Shown: positions 25,576-37,371 of the stretch, one piece after another
Layout: each line of letters begins with the position of its first letter
Numbering within the stretch: position 1 is the first letter of the stretch
NCBI GenBank assembly: GCA_026391805.1
Contig: JAPLDJ010000010.1
Location: 62,001-126,000 of the forward strand
Origin: Bacteroidota bacterium
GTDB taxonomy: Bacteria > Bacteroidota > Bacteroidia > Bacteroidales > FEN-979
Direction: 5' to 3'
Length of the DNA: 64,000 nt
The notes under the pieces: generated by a model
The model's input: only the letters and a program-made list of their open reading frames with translations
Told to the model about the DNA's origin: nothing
The model's database searches: none
Made by a program: the position numbers and the translations under genes

Positions 25576-25649
25576 GGAATGAATTGCAGGGGCGACCGGA
25601 CAAGGTGGCCCTGACGCATTTATAGAACAATAAGGAATACCATTATAAT

Positions 25650-26117
25650 ATGAGAAAAGCAAAGCCAAAGAAAAGAGCGATACTTCCGGATCCCAAGTAC
25701 GGTGATACGCTGGTCACAAAGTTTGTGAACAACCTCATGGAACAGGGAAAGAAGAACATCTCCTACGATGTGTTCTACGAAGCCATCGATATCGTTTCGG
25801 AAAAGACCAAGGAAAACGGCCTTGATGTCTGGAAAAAAGCCCTCGCCAATGTGACCCCTTCGGTGGAAGTAAGAAGCCGCAGGATCGGCGGAGCTACTTT
25901 TCAGATCCCTTCGGAGATCCGGCCCGGCAGGAAGATGTCGATCGGTATGAAGGCACTGGTTTCATTCTCCCGCAAACGCCACGAGAAGAGCATGGGACAG
26001 AAGCTGGCCGCCGAGATCATCGCTGCATTCAAGGAAGAAGGCGCTGCATTTAAACGGAAAGAAGATACGCACAGGATGGCCGAGGCCAACAAGGCGTTCT
26101 CACATTTCAGATTTTAA
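25650..26117 (+). CDS. rpsG: 30S ribosomal protein S7
   Basis: 155 residues, starting [10 protein letters not shown]7 nucleates assembly of the 30S head and touches E-site tRNA. The 74-base rpsL-rpsG gap is the longest in the cluster and contains CAGGG...CCCTG, an imperfect hairpin at about 25588-25613. In E. coli S7 represses translation from the rpsL-rpsG gap, so this could be its site here, which is inference. Confidence 0.99.
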   Translation: MRKAKPKKRAILPDPKYGDTLVTKFVNNLMEQGKKNISYDVFYEAIDIVSEKTKENGLDVWKKALANVTPSVEVRSRRIGGATFQIPSEIRPGRKMSIGMKALVSFSRKRHEKSMGQKLAAEIIAAFKEEGAAFKRKEDTHRMAEANKAFSHFRF

Positions 26118-26151
26118 CAAAACCGTTAGGAAAAAGGATACAATATCAATA

Positions 26152-28257
26152 ATGTCAGAGAATTTAACAAATATTCGCAACATCGGCATTATGGCGCACA
26201 TCGACGCGGGTAAGACCACGACGACGGAGCGTATATTGTATTATACCGGCATCAACTATAAGCTGGGCGAGGTCCACGACGGTACCGCCACCATGGACTG
26301 GATGGTCCAGGAGCAGGAGCGGGGTATCACCATCACTTCTGCTGCAACGACCGTTTACTGGGACTACAACAACCAGAAATACCGCATCAACATCATCGAC
26401 ACCCCCGGGCACGTTGATTTCACCATAGAAGTAGAACGTTCCCTGAGGGTCCTCGACGGCGCCATCGCCATTTTCTGTGCCGTTGGCGGCGTTGAACCAC
26501 AAAGTGAAACCGTCTGGAAACAGGCCAATAAATATATCGTACCCCGGATCAGTTTCGTCAACAAGATGGACCGTACCGGGGCTGATTTTTTCAGGGTGAT
26601 CACCCAGATCAAAGAAAAACTGGGTGCTAACCCGATTCCCATCCAGATCCCTATCGGGAACGAAGAAGAATTCAAGGGCGTCGTCGACCTGGTTTCGAAC
26701 AAGGCATATATCTGGGAAGATGAAACGCTTGGTAAACATTACCACGAAGTTTCCATCCCTGAAGATCTTATTGATACTGTAAAAGAATACCGCACGAAGC
26801 TGATCGAAGGAACGGCAGAAGAGAGCGATCACCTGCTCGAAAAATACCTGCTTGACCCGGAGACAATCAGCGAAGATGAGATCATTGCAGCACTTCGGAA
26901 AGCAACCATCGAAGGCAGGATCACCCCGGTGATCTGCGGCGCTTCGTTCAAGAACAAAGGCGTTCAGCTTCTGATCGACGCCATTGTTAAATACCTGCCT
27001 TCGCCTCTTGACAGGCCTGCGATTAAAGGGATCAACCCCTTCACAGAAAAGGAAGAACTGCGTCACCCGGATCCGTCTGGTCCTTTCGCGGCCATCGCCT
27101 TTAAAATCGCGACCGATGCCTTCATGGGACGGATCGCCTATTTCAGGGTCTATTCAGGAGCACTGGATGCCGGAAGCACGGTGTTGAATGCAAATACTGA
27201 CAAGAAAGAACGGATCATGCGGCTCATGCTGATGCATGCCAACAAGCAGAACCCCGTTAAACGCATTGAAGCAGGGGAGATCGGCGCCGCCATCGGACTA
27301 AAAAACATTCATACCGGCGACACGCTGTGCGATGTGAAACATCCCATCGTGCTGGAGACAATGAACTTCCCGGAACCGGTGATCAACATGGCCGTGGAGC
27401 CGAGGGCACAGGATGACGTTGATAAGCTGATGGTCGCCCTTGCAAAACTGGAAGAAGAAGATCCTACATTCAAGGTCAAAGTTGACAGCGAAACCGGCCA
27501 GACGCTGATAAGCGGCATGGGCGAGCTTCACCTCGACATCATTGCCGACCGGCTGAAGCGCGAATTCAACATCGAAGTCAACCGCGGAAACCCGCAGGTA
27601 GCCTATAAAGAGGCCATCCTCGACACAGTTCTGCACCACGAAGTATATAAGAAACAAACCGGTGGCAAAGGCAAATTCGCCGATCTTGTCATCGAGGTTT
27701 CACCAGCTGACAAAGGAATTAAAGGCCTTCAGTTCGTTAATGACATCAAGGGAGGAAACATCCCGAAGGAATTCATTCCTGCCATTGAAAAGGGACTGAA
27801 ATCAGCCATGATTAACGGCCCGGTCGTCGGTTACCCGATGGAAAGCGTTAAGGTTCGCCTGATCGACGGTTCATTCCATAGTGTTGATTCCGATGCGCTG
27901 GCTTTCCAGATCGCTGCCGGGATTGCATTCAGGGATGCCTGCCGCAAGGCAAAAGCTGTTTTACTGGAACCCATCATGCGCTTCGAGGTTGTTACCCCGA
28001 GCGACTATATGGGCGAGGTCACCGGCGACCTGAACAAGCGTCGCGGGCATGTCGAAGAGGTTCATTCGCGGATTGTCGACCAGGAAATCCTTGGCAAGGT
28101 GCCATTATCGGAAATGTTCGGTTATGTGACCACACTGCGCAGCATTACTTCCGGAAGGGCTACCTGCATGCTGGAATTCTCGCATTTCGGGGCCATTCCG
28201 CAGGAGATCATGAACGATGTATTGTATAAAATAAGGGGATACGTTCCCGCATATTGA
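26152..28257 (+). CDS. fusA: Elongation factor G
   Basis: 701 residues. GTPase motifs AHIDAGKT (15-22), the switch II DTPGH and NKMD are intact, followed by EF-G domains II-V (domain [14 protein letters not shown], domain [15 protein letters not shown]). It drives ribosomal translocation. It lies 34 bases after rpsG. tuf, which follows fusA in many bacteria, is absent here, and rpsJ comes next. Confidence 0.98.
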   Translation: MSENLTNIRNIGIMAHIDAGKTTTTERILYYTGINYKLGEVHDGTATMDWMVQEQERGITITSAATTVYWDYNNQKYRINIIDTPGHVDFTIEVERSLRVLDGAIAIFCAVGGVEPQSETVWKQANKYIVPRISFVNKMDRTGADFFRVITQIKEKLGANPIPIQIPIGNEEEFKGVVDLVSNKAYIWEDETLGKHYHEVSIPEDLIDTVKEYRTKLIEGTAEESDHLLEKYLLDPETISEDEIIAALRKATIEGRITPVICGASFKNKGVQLLIDAIVKYLPSPLDRPAIKGINPFTEKEELRHPDPSGPFAAIAFKIATDAFMGRIAYFRVYSGALDAGSTVLNANTDKKERIMRLMLMHANKQNPVKRIEAGEIGAAIGLKNIHTGDTLCDVKHPIVLETMNFPEPVINMAVEPRAQDDVDKLMVALAKLEEEDPTFKVKVDSETGQTLISGMGELHLDIIADRLKREFNIEVNRGNPQVAYKEAILDTVLHHEVYKKQTGGKGKFADLVIEVSPADKGIKGLQFVNDIKGGNIPKEFIPAIEKGLKSAMINGPVVGYPMESVKVRLIDGSFHSVDSDALAFQIAAGIAFRDACRKAKAVLLEPIMRFEVVTPSDYMGEVTGDLNKRRGHVEEVHSRIVDQEILGKVPLSEMFGYVTTLRSITSGRATCMLEFSHFGAIPQEIMNDVLYKIRGYVPAY

Positions 28258-28311
28258 TAAATAAGAATAATTGTACAGACGCGACAAGCGTTTCAACAAA
28301 AACAAGAAAAA

Positions 28312-28617
28312 GTGAGCCAAAGAATCAGAATTAAACTAAAGTCGTACGATTACAACCTGGTTGACAAATCAGCCGAGAAGATCGTAAAGACCGTAAAAGC
28401 TACCGGAGCTGTTGTAAGCGGGCCAATTCCCTTACCAACCGATAAAAAAGTTTTTACAGTACTGAGGTCCACCTTTGTAAACAAGAAAGCACGGGATCAG
28501 TTCCAGCTTTGTTCTTACAAACGGCTGCTGGATATTTACAGCACCACTTCAAAGACGATTGACGCTTTGATGAAGCTTGAGCTTCCGAGTGGTGTTGAAG
28601 TTGAAATCAAGGTTTGA
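28312..28617 (+). CDS. rpsJ: 30S ribosomal protein S10
   Basis: 101 residues, [15 protein letters not shown]. The start codon is GTG at 28312. Besides its place in the 30S head, S10 (NusE) links ribosomes with antitermination factors. It lies 54 bases after fusA with no separate promoter box seen, so the str and S10 operons appear to run together. Confidence 0.98.
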   Translation: MSQRIRIKLKSYDYNLVDKSAEKIVKTVKATGAVVSGPIPLPTDKKVFTVLRSTFVNKKARDQFQLCSYKRLLDIYSTTSKTIDALMKLELPSGVEVEIKV

Positions 28618-28652
28618 TCGTATCTTCTCATTGAACAGAAAAAAATTAAACA

Positions 28653-29282
28653 ATGTCTGGATTAATAGGTAAAAAAGTTGGGATGACCAGCATTTATGAT
28701 GCGAATGGTAAGAACATTCCATGCACGGTCATTGAAGCAGGTCCTTGTGTCGTGACCCAAATCAGGTCGAAAGAAAAGGAAGGCTACGATGCCATTCAGC
28801 TTGCTTTTGAAGACAAGAAAGAAAAGCACACGACCAAAGCATTGAAGGGTCATTTCGCAAAAGCCGGCATTTCCCCGAAAAAAGTGCTTGCTGAGTTCAC
28901 CCGTTTTGAGGTGGGTCACATGAAGCAGTTCGGTGATGTCCTGAAGGTGGATATTTTTGAGGAAGGCGAATTCATCGATGTGGTTGGGATCTCCAAAGGA
29001 AAAGGTTTCCAGGGTGTCGTTAAAAGGCATCATTTCCACGGCGTGGGTGAAGCCACCCACGGTCAGCACAACCGTTTAAGGGCTCCCGGTTCGGTAGGCG
29101 CCTCGTCATGGCCTTCACGTGTATTCCCCGGATTAAGAATGGCCGGAAGGATGGGCGGCGACAGGGTGAAGGTGATCAACCTGCAGATTTTAAAGATCAT
29201 TTTAGATAAGAATTTGGTCCTGGTCAAAGGAGCAGTACCAGGATCCAATGGTTCATATGTAATTATTGAGAGATGGAAGTAG
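28653..29282 (+). CDS. rplC: 50S ribosomal protein L3
   Basis: 209 residues. The extended loop near [20 protein letters not shown] reaches the peptidyl transferase centre, where changes give tiamulin or linezolid resistance in other species. Its stop overlaps the rplD start by 10 bases in another frame, which couples the two. Confidence 0.98.
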   Translation: MSGLIGKKVGMTSIYDANGKNIPCTVIEAGPCVVTQIRSKEKEGYDAIQLAFEDKKEKHTTKALKGHFAKAGISPKKVLAEFTRFEVGHMKQFGDVLKVDIFEEGEFIDVVGISKGKGFQGVVKRHHFHGVGEATHGQHNRLRAPGSVGASSWPSRVFPGLRMAGRMGGDRVKVINLQILKIILDKNLVLVKGAVPGSNGSYVIIERWK

Positions 29283-29902
29283 CAGTTTATAACGTATCAG
29301 GAGCGAAGACGGACCGCAAGGTTGTTCTGGACGATGGGATTTTCGGCATTGAGCCGAATGATCATGCCATCTACCTTGATGTGAAGCAGTTCATGGCCAA
29401 CCAGCGCCAGGGTACCCACAGCTCGAAGGAAAAATCGCAGCTCACGGGAAGCACCCGCAAACTGAAGAAACAGAAAGGTACCGGCGGGGCACGTGCCGGC
29501 AGCATCAAGAGTCCGTTGTTCAAGGGTGGTGCAAGGGTTTTCGGCCCGCATCCCAGGGATTATGATTTCAAACTCAACAAAAAACTCAAGAAACTGGCCC
29601 GGAAATCGGCCCTGAGTTACAAGGCAAAGGATGAAAGCATCATGGTGGTGGAGGATTTCACGTTCGAAACCCCCAAGACCAAAAATTTTACCGAGTTGCT
29701 GAAGAATTTCAAGGTCGTAGGAAAGAAGACACTCCTGGTTACCAGCAGTGTCGACATGAACGTCCTTCTTTCTTCGAGGAACCTCGGAAAGGTAAAGGTG
29801 ATCCAGGCTACTGACCTGAATACCTATGAAATCCTGGATGCTTCCTGTTTATTGCTTACGGAAAGCTCCATCAAGGAAATTGAAAGCATTCATGCCAATT
29901 AA
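29273..29902 (+). CDS. rplD: 50S ribosomal protein L4
   Basis: 209 residues. The tunnel loop ([20 protein letters not shown]) is present; in other species changes here alter macrolide binding. In E. coli L4 also represses the S10 operon leader, but no matching leader is evident here. It starts inside the end of rplC. Confidence 0.98.
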   Translation: MEVAVYNVSGAKTDRKVVLDDGIFGIEPNDHAIYLDVKQFMANQRQGTHSSKEKSQLTGSTRKLKKQKGTGGARAGSIKSPLFKGGARVFGPHPRDYDFKLNKKLKKLARKSALSYKAKDESIMVVEDFTFETPKTKNFTELLKNFKVVGKKTLLVTSSVDMNVLLSSRNLGKVKVIQATDLNTYEILDASCLLLTESSIKEIESIHAN

Positions 29903-29935
29903 TTCAGCTAATCAGGAATTCTAACAGCATACACA

Positions 29936-30226
29936 ATGGGTGTTATTTTAAAACCGATCATTACCGAGAAAATGACCCAGATGGGCGAAAAGCTCAACCG
30001 CTATGGGTTCAAGGTAGACAAGCGTGCCAACAAGCTCCAGATCAAAAAGGCGATCAAGGACATCTACGGAGTGGAAGTGGCCGACATCAATACGATGGTC
30101 TACCGCGGAAAAGGTAAGACAAGGTATTCCAAGAGCGGATTTATCAGCGGTAAATCCAACAATTACAAGAAAGCCATTGTTACATTGGCAAAAGGTGAAA
30201 CAATTGATTTTTACAGCAATATTTAA
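29936..30226 (+). CDS. rplW: 50S ribosomal protein L23
   Basis: 96 residues, normal length. It forms the docking site at the tunnel exit for trigger factor and SRP. It begins 33 bases after rplD and is separated from rplB by 4 bases. Confidence 0.98.
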   Translation: MGVILKPIITEKMTQMGEKLNRYGFKVDKRANKLQIKKAIKDIYGVEVADINTMVYRGKGKTRYSKSGFISGKSNNYKKAIVTLAKGETIDFYSNI

Positions 30227-30230
30227 TTAA

Positions 30231-31055
30231 ATGGCGCTTAAGAAATTTAACCCAACAACCCCCGGTCAGCGGTTTAAACTGATCAGTGCGTTCGACGAGA
30301 TCACAACAGCGACGCCTGAAAAGAGCCTGCTGCTTCCCCAGCGGAAGAGCGGTGGCAGAAACAATGAAGGCAAAATGACCATGCGTTACATGGGCGGCGG
30401 TCATAAGCAGATGTACAGGATCATCGATTTCAAGCGGGACAAGGAATCCATTCCCGGCATTGTTAAGACGATCGAGTACGATCCAGGAAGAACTGCCCGG
30501 ATCGCGCTGGTATTCTACAATGATGGCGAAAAGCGATACATCATCGCGCCTCACGGACTGAAGGTCGGCCAGACGGTGATCTCCGGCAAAGGATGTTCCC
30601 CTGAAATCGGGAACACGCTTTACCTGAGTGAGATCCCCTTCGGTACGATCATCCACAATGTGGAGCTTCGTCCAGGCCAGGGTGCAAAGCTGGTACGCAG
30701 TGCCGGTTCCTATGCACAGCTGATGTCGAGGGATGGAAAGTTTGCCATCATCAAGATGCCGTCCGGCGAAACCCGCATGATCCTCCAGGCCTGCAAGGCC
30801 ACGATCGGCATGGTATCGAACCAGGATCACCAGCTTGAATCTTCCGGCAAGGCCGGCAGGAGCAGGTGGCTTGGCAGAAGGCCCCGTACGCGCGGCGTTG
30901 CCATGAACCCGGTCGACCATCCCATGGGCGGTGGTGAAGGAAGGGCATCGGGCGGACACCCGAGGTCAAGGAAAGGTACTCCTGCAAAGGGCTACAAGAC
31001 CCGCAGCAAGAAAAAGAGCAGCAACAAGTACATCGTTGAAAAAAGAAAGAAATAA
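30231..31055 (+). CDS. rplB: 50S ribosomal protein L2
   Basis: 274 residues. The C-terminal [15 protein letters not shown] segment contains the conserved histidine near the peptidyl transferase centre. Basic tail [18 protein letters not shown]. It follows rplW by 4 bases. Confidence 0.99.
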   Translation: MALKKFNPTTPGQRFKLISAFDEITTATPEKSLLLPQRKSGGRNNEGKMTMRYMGGGHKQMYRIIDFKRDKESIPGIVKTIEYDPGRTARIALVFYNDGEKRYIIAPHGLKVGQTVISGKGCSPEIGNTLYLSEIPFGTIIHNVELRPGQGAKLVRSAGSYAQLMSRDGKFAIIKMPSGETRMILQACKATIGMVSNQDHQLESSGKAGRSRWLGRRPRTRGVAMNPVDHPMGGGEGRASGGHPRSRKGTPAKGYKTRSKKKSSNKYIVEKRKK

Positions 31056-31073
31056 TCATAATACCAACTGGAT

Positions 31074-31352
31074 ATGAGCCGATCGCTTAAAAAAGGTCCC
31101 TACATCAATTATAAACTGGAAAAGAAAGTCCTCGAGGCTGGCGATTCCAAGAAGAAGGCCGTCATCAAGACCTGGTCTCGCGGATCGATGATCTCCCCAG
31201 ACTTTGTGGGACAAACCATCGCCGTTTACAATGGCAACAAGTTCATCCCTGTCTACATCACGGAGAACATGGTGGGACACAAGCTGGGAGAGTTCGCCCC
31301 GACCCGTATTTTCAGGGGACATGCCGGTAATAAAGATAAAGGTAAGAAATAA
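31074..31352 (+). CDS. rpsS: 30S ribosomal protein S19
   Basis: 92 residues, starting [15 protein letters not shown] and with the family motif [14 protein letters not shown]. It binds 16S rRNA in the 30S head with S13. 18-base gaps on both sides. Confidence 0.99.
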   Translation: MSRSLKKGPYINYKLEKKVLEAGDSKKKAVIKTWSRGSMISPDFVGQTIAVYNGNKFIPVYITENMVGHKLGEFAPTRIFRGHAGNKDKGKK

Positions 31353-31370
31353 GAATAATCAGAAGATATC

Positions 31371-31811
31371 ATGGGAGTAAAAAGTAAAACCAGAGCCGAG
31401 AAGCGGAAAGAAGATATGAAGAGTATTTCTTTCGCAAAGCTGAATAACTGTCCCACTTCACCCCGCAAGATGAGGTTGATTGCTGATATGATCCGGGGGA
31501 AGAAGGTGGAACATGCATTGCTCATGCTGAAAAATTCGCCACAGGTTTCCAGCGGCAGGATCCATACCCTGCTGAAATCTGCCATTGCCAACTGGCAGGC
31601 CAAGAATGAAGGCGCCAGGCTGGAAGACAGCGATCTTTATATCAAGGAGATCTCGGTCGACAGCGGAAGGGTGCTGAAGCGTATCCGGACCGCCCCCCAG
31701 GGACGTGCCCACCGCATCAAGAAGCGCTCAAATCATGTGACGCTGATCGTTGACAGCCAAAACAAGCCTGCTGCAGAGGTCGAAGAAACCACAACTGAAA
31801 CAAACGAATAG
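31371..31811 (+). CDS. rplV: 50S ribosomal protein L22
   Basis: 146 residues, longer than the 110 residues of E. coli. It has a charged N-terminal extension ([20 protein letters not shown]) before the conserved core ([20 protein letters not shown]) and an acidic, Thr-rich tail. The long beta hairpin ([20 protein letters not shown]) lines the exit tunnel. Confidence 0.98.
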   Translation: MGVKSKTRAEKRKEDMKSISFAKLNNCPTSPRKMRLIADMIRGKKVEHALLMLKNSPQVSSGRIHTLLKSAIANWQAKNEGARLEDSDLYIKEISVDSGRVLKRIRTAPQGRAHRIKKRSNHVTLIVDSQNKPAAEVEETTTETNE

Positions 31812-31841
31812 ACTGAACCGGAATAATTAACTATTTAATTA

Positions 31842-32609
31842 ATGGGACAAAAAACAAATCCAATCGCAAACAGGCTCGGGATCATCCGTGGATGGGACTC
31901 CAACTGGTATGGTGGAAAAAGCTTCGCAGTGAAACTTGTCGAAGATGACCGTATCCGCAAATACCTGAATGCCCGCTTATCCAAAGCCGGAATTGCAAAG
32001 ATCGTCATTGAGCGTACGCTGAAGCTTGTCACCGTGACCATTCATACGGCACGCCCGGGGATCATCATCGGGAAAGGCGGACAGGAAGTGGATAAACTGA
32101 AAGAGGAATTGAAAAAGATCACCAAGAAAGAGATCCAGATCAACATTTCCGAGATCAAGCGTCCGGAACTGGATGCCGTGATCGTTGCCAATACCATCAC
32201 CAGCCAGATCGAAGGACGTATCTCATACCGCAGGGCCATTAAAACCTCCATTGCATCGGCCATGAGGATTGGTGCAGAAGGTATCAAGGTCCAGATATCA
32301 GGCCGTTTGGGCGGAGCCGAAATGGCCCGCCGGGAACAGTATAAGGATGGAAGAATTCCATTGCATACGTTCCGTGCCGATATCGACTATGCCACCAGCG
32401 AAGCGCATACAACCTACGGCAGGATCGGCATCAAGGTGTGGATCTGCAAGGGTGAAATTTACGGCCGTCCCGACCTGACCCCAGCAGCAGCCAGCACCAA
32501 GCTGAAATCCTCCTCGGAACACTCGCATCATCCCAAGGGCGGAAGAGAAGGCGGAGACAGGGATCGCGACAGAGGTGACAGAAGAAACAAACCAAGAGGC
32601 AGAAAATAA
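31842..32609 (+). CDS. rpsC: 30S ribosomal protein S3
   Basis: 255 residues. The KH domain with GKGG ([13 protein letters not shown]) and the C-terminal domain are normal. The end carries an extra tail of about 35 residues rich in Arg, Asp and Gly ([17 protein letters not shown]), which resembles RG-rich RNA-binding tails. S3 forms part of the mRNA entry helicase site. Confidence 0.98.
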   Translation: MGQKTNPIANRLGIIRGWDSNWYGGKSFAVKLVEDDRIRKYLNARLSKAGIAKIVIERTLKLVTVTIHTARPGIIIGKGGQEVDKLKEELKKITKKEIQINISEIKRPELDAVIVANTITSQIEGRISYRRAIKTSIASAMRIGAEGIKVQISGRLGGAEMARREQYKDGRIPLHTFRADIDYATSEAHTTYGRIGIKVWICKGEIYGRPDLTPAAASTKLKSSSEHSHHPKGGREGGDRDRDRGDRRNKPRGRK

Positions 32610-32640
32610 TCAGTACCTATAACTTTATAATTATCAGATA

Positions 32641-33069
32641 ATGTTACAGCCTAAAAAGACCAAATACAGGAAGCAGCAAAAAGGAAAGATGAAGGGCAAC
32701 GCGCAGCGGGGCCACCAGCTTGCATTCGGCTCATTTGGGATCAAGACCCTGGAAGAAGCATGGCTCACCGGCCGTCAGATCGAAGCTGCCCGCCAGGCCA
32801 TCACCCGTTGCATGAAACGTGAAGGACAGCTCTGGATCCGCATTTTCCCGGACAAGCCGGTCACCAAGAAGCCTGCCGAAGTCCGTATGGGTAAAGGAAA
32901 AGGCGCACCCGAGTATTTTGTTGCCAGGATCACCCCCGGCAGGATCCTGTTCGAGATCGACGGTGTTTCGCTGGCCATTGCAAAAGAGGCTCTGCGCCTG
33001 GGCGCACAGAAACTTCCCGTGGCGACCAAAATGGTCACCCGGAAAGACTTCGTAGATGAAGTCGTTTAA
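32641..33069 (+). CDS. rplP: 50S ribosomal protein L16
   Basis: 142 residues, starting [15 protein letters not shown] with the family motif [14 protein letters not shown]. It positions the A-site tRNA elbow. 31 bases after rpsC. Confidence 0.99.
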   Translation: MLQPKKTKYRKQQKGKMKGNAQRGHQLAFGSFGIKTLEEAWLTGRQIEAARQAITRCMKREGQLWIRIFPDKPVTKKPAEVRMGKGKGAPEYFVARITPGRILFEIDGVSLAIAKEALRLGAQKLPVATKMVTRKDFVDEVV

Positions 33070-33109
33070 TAAGGATTAACAGATTGATTAATCTCCTTTT
33101 CGAAATAAA

Positions 33110-33328
33110 ATGGAACAGAAAGTAATCAGAGAATTAACGACCGGCGAAATCGTCGAGCGTCTGGATGAGGAAAAGAAACAGCTTACGAAACTGAAGCTGA
33201 ACCATGCTGTTTCCCCTCTGGAAAATCCGAATAAGATCAAGGCCTACCGCAAAACCATCGCCCGTCTGGAGACGGAACTGAGAAGGCGTGTGCTGAAAGG
33301 TGAAGATACAACCAAAAAGACCTTATAA
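33110..33328 (+). CDS. rpmC: 50S ribosomal protein L29
   Basis: 72 residues, two-helix protein; LKLNHAVSPLENPNKIKAYRK is the family core. It sits near the tunnel exit next to L23. Confidence 0.97.
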   Translation: MEQKVIRELTTGEIVERLDEEKKQLTKLKLNHAVSPLENPNKIKAYRKTIARLETELRRRVLKGEDTTKKTL

Positions 33329-33376
33329 ATCACTTTTGAAGAGGGCCAGTTCAGCCTCTGAAAAAAAGAATAAAAA

Positions 33377-33634
33377 ATGGAAAACAGAAAACTGAGAAAG
33401 GAAAAATCCGGCATCGTGGTGAGCAATAAGATGGATAAGTCCATTGTTGTTCAGGTCGAGCGGAAAGTCAAGCATCCGAAATACGGAAAGTTCGTAAAGA
33501 AGAGTTCCCGTTTCGTGGCACATGATGAAGCGAATGAATGCAGCGAAGGGGATAAGGTGCGTATCGCAGAAACCCGCCCGCTGAGTAAAAACAAATGTTG
33601 GAGACTTGTCGAAATAATTGAAAAGGTTAAATAG
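33377..33634 (+). CDS. rpsQ: 30S ribosomal protein S17
   Basis: 85 residues, OB fold, with [14 protein letters not shown] and [19 protein letters not shown]. An early binder of the 16S 5' domain. Only 2 bases separate it from rplN. Confidence 0.98.
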   Translation: MENRKLRKEKSGIVVSNKMDKSIVVQVERKVKHPKYGKFVKKSSRFVAHDEANECSEGDKVRIAETRPLSKNKCWRLVEIIEKVK

Positions 33635-33636
33635 CC

Positions 33637-34005
33637 ATGATACAGCAAGAATCAAGACTTACGGTTGCAGATAACAGCGGTGCCAAGGAAGTCCTTTGCA
33701 TCAGGGTCCTTGGTGGGACCGGAAAACGGTATGCAACCATCGGGGATAAGATCGTCGTAACGGTCAAGAATGCAATTCCCTCCGGGAACATTAAAAAGGG
33801 TACGGTATCAAAAGCAGTTGTTGTCAGGACCAAGAAGGAGATCCGCCGGAACGACGGTTCCTACATCCGGTTCGACGACAATGCCGTTGTGCTGCTGAAT
33901 GCAGCCGGCGAAATGATCGGTACCCGTATTTTCGGCCCGGTAGCCAGGGAGCTCAGGGAAAAACAATTCATGAAAATCATTTCATTGGCACCTGAAGTGC
34001 TTTAA
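33637..34005 (+). CDS. rplN: 50S ribosomal protein L14
   Basis: 122 residues, [18 protein letters not shown] with the signature [19 protein letters not shown]. It forms an intersubunit bridge and is the docking site of RsfS. Confidence 0.99.
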   Translation: MIQQESRLTVADNSGAKEVLCIRVLGGTGKRYATIGDKIVVTVKNAIPSGNIKKGTVSKAVVVRTKKEIRRNDGSYIRFDDNAVVLLNAAGEMIGTRIFGPVARELREKQFMKIISLAPEVL

Positions 34006-34021
34006 GTATATATCATTTATC

Positions 34022-34345
34022 ATGCGAACGAAATTACATATCAAGAAAGGTGACACGGTAATGGTCATTACCGGGGATTCCAAAGGGCAACAGGGAAAAG
34101 TGCTGAAGGTGGACACCGAAAAGAACAGGGCCATCGTGGAAGGGATCAACATGGTATCCAAGCATACCAAGCCCAATGCGAAAAGCCCGCAGGGCGGAAT
34201 TATCAAGAAGGAAGCCCCCGTTCATATTTCCAATCTGATGGTCATCGATTCCACCGGCAAACCGACCCGGACCGGCAGAAGAATCGACCCTAAGAAAGAG
34301 ATGTCAGTACGTTATTCTAAAAAATCAGGGGAGGTTATAAAATAA
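34022..34345 (+). CDS. rplX: 50S ribosomal protein L24
   Basis: 107 residues with the KOW motif [20 protein letters not shown]. An assembly initiator for 23S rRNA. Its TAA shares one base with the rplE ATG. Confidence 0.98.
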   Translation: MRTKLHIKKGDTVMVITGDSKGQQGKVLKVDTEKNRAIVEGINMVSKHTKPNAKSPQGGIIKKEAPVHISNLMVIDSTGKPTRTGRRIDPKKEMSVRYSKKSGEVIK

Positions 34346-34896
34346 TGGCTTACACACCGAGATTAAGAGAAAAGTATACCAAGGATGTGGTCCCGGCATT
34401 GATGGCTCAGTTCAGTTACAAGAGCCCTATGCAGGTCCCGAAAATCCTGAAGGTTTGCATCAACCAGGGACTGGGCGATGCCATCACGGACAAGAAATTC
34501 ATTGATACTGGTATCAGTGAGATGACCATGATTGCCGGACAGAAGGCCGTTCCCACGAAATCGAAGAAGGACATTTCCAACTTCAAACTCAGAAAGGGAA
34601 TGCCGATCGGAGTTCGGGTGACCATCCGCGGAGATAAGATGTATGAATTCCTTGACCGGCTGATTTCCGTGGCCTTACCACGTGTACGCGACTTCCGCGG
34701 CATCGGCGACAAAGGATTCGACGGGCGGGGGAATTATACCCTCGGCATCACGGAACAGATCATCTTCCCGGAGATTGACATCGATAAGGTGGCCAAGATC
34801 AACGGTGTGGATATCACCTTTGTGACATCGGCCAGGACCGACCGGGAAGCCCATGCTCTTTTAAAAGAATTCGGATTACCATTTAAAACAAAATAA
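34345..34896 (+). CDS. rplE: 50S ribosomal protein L5
   Basis: 183 residues, normal length. It contacts 5S rRNA and P-site tRNA. Motif [19 protein letters not shown]. It starts within the rplX stop (TAATG) and is followed by rpsN after 4 bases. Confidence 0.99.
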   Translation: MAYTPRLREKYTKDVVPALMAQFSYKSPMQVPKILKVCINQGLGDAITDKKFIDTGISEMTMIAGQKAVPTKSKKDISNFKLRKGMPIGVRVTIRGDKMYEFLDRLISVALPRVRDFRGIGDKGFDGRGNYTLGITEQIIFPEIDIDKVAKINGVDITFVTSARTDREAHALLKEFGLPFKTK

Positions 34897-34900
34897 GTTT

Positions 34901-35170
34901 ATGGCAAAAGAATCAATCAAAGCCAGGGAAAGAAAAAGAGAACAACTGGTAGAAAAATTTGCAGAGAAAAGGAAGACGCTGAAAGCAGCCGGTGATTATA
35001 CTGCATTGCAGAAATTACCGAAAAATGCCTCGCCGGTCCGCCTGCATAACCGGTGTAAACTGACCGGACGTCCCAAAGGGTACATGCGTCTTTTTGGGGT
35101 TTCCCGAATCAATTTCAGGGAAATGGCCGTCAAAGGCCTGATCCCCGGTGTTAAAAAAGCCAGCTGGTAA
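34901..35170 (+). CDS. rpsN: 30S ribosomal protein S14, zinc-free long form
   Basis: 89 residues, the long form. [21 protein letters not shown] has a single Cys; the CxxC...CxxC zinc site of the short form is absent. It assembles late in the 30S head. Confidence 0.98.
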   Translation: MAKESIKARERKREQLVEKFAEKRKTLKAAGDYTALQKLPKNASPVRLHNRCKLTGRPKGYMRLFGVSRINFREMAVKGLIPGVKKASW

Positions 35171-35222
35171 GATCGGCATTGTTCTTTAAAAAGAAATAAC
35201 AAACAAACAGATAAGACAGATC

Positions 35223-35621
35223 ATGGTTACGGATCCAATTGCAGATTATTTAACAAGAATCAGGAATGCCGTGATGGCAAATCACCGGATCGTGGAAGTA
35301 CCTGCTTCCAGGGTGAAAAAAGAGATGACGAAGATCCTTTTTGAGAAAGGGTATATCCTGAATTATAAATTCGAAGATGAACTTAAGCCAGGCGTTATCA
35401 AGATTGCCTTGAAATACCATCCGGTTACCAAGTTGTCGGCGATCACCACGCTCACCAGGGTAAGCAAACCCGGACTCAGGAAGTACGTCGATGCCGAACA
35501 CCTGCCCCGCGTGCTGAACGGACTGGGAGTGGCGATCATTTCTACCTCCCAGGGCATGATGACCGATAAGGAAGCCAAGGTGAAAAAGATCGGCGGCGAG
35601 GTTTTATGTTATATCAGTTAA
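35223..35621 (+). CDS. rpsH: 30S ribosomal protein S8
   Basis: 132 residues, starting [16 protein letters not shown], ending with [20 protein letters not shown]. In E. coli S8 is the repressor of the spc operon through the rplE leader. The L24-L5 junction here is a direct overlap, so that site is not in the same place. Confidence 0.99.
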   Translation: MVTDPIADYLTRIRNAVMANHRIVEVPASRVKKEMTKILFEKGYILNYKFEDELKPGVIKIALKYHPVTKLSAITTLTRVSKPGLRKYVDAEHLPRVLNGLGVAIISTSQGMMTDKEAKVKKIGGEVLCYIS

Positions 35622-35640
35622 TTGAAGAGGAGATCATAAA

Positions 35641-36198
35641 ATGTCAAGAATAGGAAAATTACCGATCCCGATACCCGGCGGAGTTACGATTGAAGTCTCC
35701 CCTGAGAATTTGGTGAAGGTGAAAGGAAAGCTCGGAGAGCTTTACCAGCAGGTAGATCCTAAGATCACAGTAAAGGTTGAAGGAACAAACCTGATCGTTC
35801 AGCGCAGTTCGGATGAACGCGATGACCGCTCGAAGCACGGACTGTACCGTTCACTCCTTTCCAACATGGTAAAAGGGGTCAGCGAAGGGTATACCATTAC
35901 CCAGGAACTGATCGGCGTTGGTTACAAGGCCACAGCAAAGGACCAGCTGCTTGAGCTTTCGCTCGGGTATTCGCATAACATCGCGATGGAGCTTCCGGCC
36001 GAGATCAAGGTTGAGACGACTGCAGAAAGAGGAAGGAACAACACCATCATCCTGAAGTCGATCGATAAACAGCTGATCGGACAGGTTGCTGCCAAGATCC
36101 GTTCGCTGCGCAAGCCGGAACCATACAAAGGAAAAGGGATCCGCTTCCTGGGCGAAGAGATCAAGAAGAAGGCCGGCAAGTCTGCTTCCAGCCAGTAA
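35641..36198 (+). CDS. rplF: 50S ribosomal protein L6
   Basis: 185 residues with two similar domains and the C-terminal RKPEPYKGKGIRF signature. It lies near the factor-binding site of the 50S. Tail ends KKAGKSASSQ. Confidence 0.99.
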   Translation: MSRIGKLPIPIPGGVTIEVSPENLVKVKGKLGELYQQVDPKITVKVEGTNLIVQRSSDERDDRSKHGLYRSLLSNMVKGVSEGYTITQELIGVGYKATAKDQLLELSLGYSHNIAMELPAEIKVETTAERGRNNTIILKSIDKQLIGQVAAKIRSLRKPEPYKGKGIRFLGEEIKKKAGKSASSQ

Positions 36199-36231
36199 AA
36201 TTTCAGAATTATTTGTAAAAACTATCATAGA

Positions 36232-36594
36232 ATGGCAATCAAGAGCAATAAAGAATTCAGAAGGTTCAGGATCAAGAAGCGCGTTCGCAAGATCGTGGAA
36301 GGAACTCCTGGCAGGCCCCGGATGAGCGTTTTCAGAAGCAACAAGGAAATCTATGTCCAGCTGATCGATGATCTGAACGGGAAGACGCTCGTTGCTGCTT
36401 CTTCCATGGCAAAGGATTTTGCCGATAAGAAGGTATCCCATTCGGAGAAAGCCAAGCTTGTCGGGAAACTGATCGCCGAGAAGGCCATCCAGGCCGGGAT
36501 CACAGCAGTTGTATTTGATCGTAATGGATATTTGTATCATGGCAGGGTCAAGTCGCTGGCAGAAGCAGCCAGGGAAGCGGGCCTGAAATTCTAA
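36232..36594 (+). CDS. rplR: 50S ribosomal protein L18
   Basis: 120 residues; [20 protein letters not shown] and [20 protein letters not shown] are typical. It binds 5S rRNA together with L5. Confidence 0.99.
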   Translation: MAIKSNKEFRRFRIKKRVRKIVEGTPGRPRMSVFRSNKEIYVQLIDDLNGKTLVAASSMAKDFADKKVSHSEKAKLVGKLIAEKAIQAGITAVVFDRNGYLYHGRVKSLAEAAREAGLKF

Positions 36595-36601
36595 AAAGAG
36601 T

Positions 36602-37120
36602 ATGAGCAACGTTAACGTAAAAAGAGTCAAATCAAGCGAAATCGAATTCAAGGATCGTCTTGTCAGCATCCAGCGTGTTACGAAAGTGACCAAAGGAGGA
36701 AGAACATTCAGCTTCTCGGCCATCGTTGTGGTTGGGAATGAAAACGGGGTGGTCGGTTACGGCCTCGGGAAAGCCAAGGAAGTAACGGCAGCGATCGCAA
36801 AAGGGATCGATGATGCAAAGAAGAACCTCATCAAGGTGCCGATCCTGAAAGGAACGATACCGCACGACCAGCTGGGAAAATACAGTGGCGCGCTCGTTTA
36901 CCTGAAACCGGCCGCACCCGGTACAGGCGTTATCGCCGGCGGCGCCATGCGTGCCGTGCTGGAAAGCGTGGGTGTGAAGGACGTTCTTGCAAAATCAAAA
37001 GGATCTTCCAATCCCCACAGCGTGGTAAAAGCAACGATCAATGCCCTTGTGAAGATGCGCGATCCGCATACGATCGCACAGCTCAGGGGCATAGAGCTCA
37101 GCAAAGTATTCAACGGTTAA
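36602..37120 (+). CDS. rpsE: 30S ribosomal protein S5
   Basis: 172 residues. dsRNA-binding N-terminal domain ([18 protein letters not shown]) and the S5 C-domain. It shapes decoding accuracy with S4 and S12. 7 bases after rplR. Confidence 0.99.
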   Translation: MSNVNVKRVKSSEIEFKDRLVSIQRVTKVTKGGRTFSFSAIVVVGNENGVVGYGLGKAKEVTAAIAKGIDDAKKNLIKVPILKGTIPHDQLGKYSGALVYLKPAAPGTGVIAGGAMRAVLESVGVKDVLAKSKGSSNPHSVVKATINALVKMRDPHTIAQLRGIELSKVFNG

Positions 37121-37151
37121 CCGTTAAGAATTTATAATCAGGACGAACGAA

Positions 37152-37334
37152 ATGAAAAAGATCAGAATAACCCAAATCAGAAGCGGGATCGGCAGGCCAC
37201 TACGGCAGAAAAGAACATTGCAGGCCCTGGGGATCCGCAGGATGCATCATACGGTTGAGAAAGAGGCTACACCCCAGATTCTCGGGATGGTGGCAAAGGT
37301 AAATCACCTGGTAACCGTTGAAGAGGTAGAATAA
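37152..37334 (+). CDS. rpmD: 50S ribosomal protein L30
   Basis: 60 residues, the usual small ferredoxin-like fold; ITQIRSGIGRPLRQKRTLQA is the family start. Between rpsE and rplO as in most bacteria. Confidence 0.98.
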   Translation: MKKIRITQIRSGIGRPLRQKRTLQALGIRRMHHTVEKEATPQILGMVAKVNHLVTVEEVE

Positions 37335-37371
37335 GAGAATCGGGCAACCAACCAGATAAAACACGAAAGAA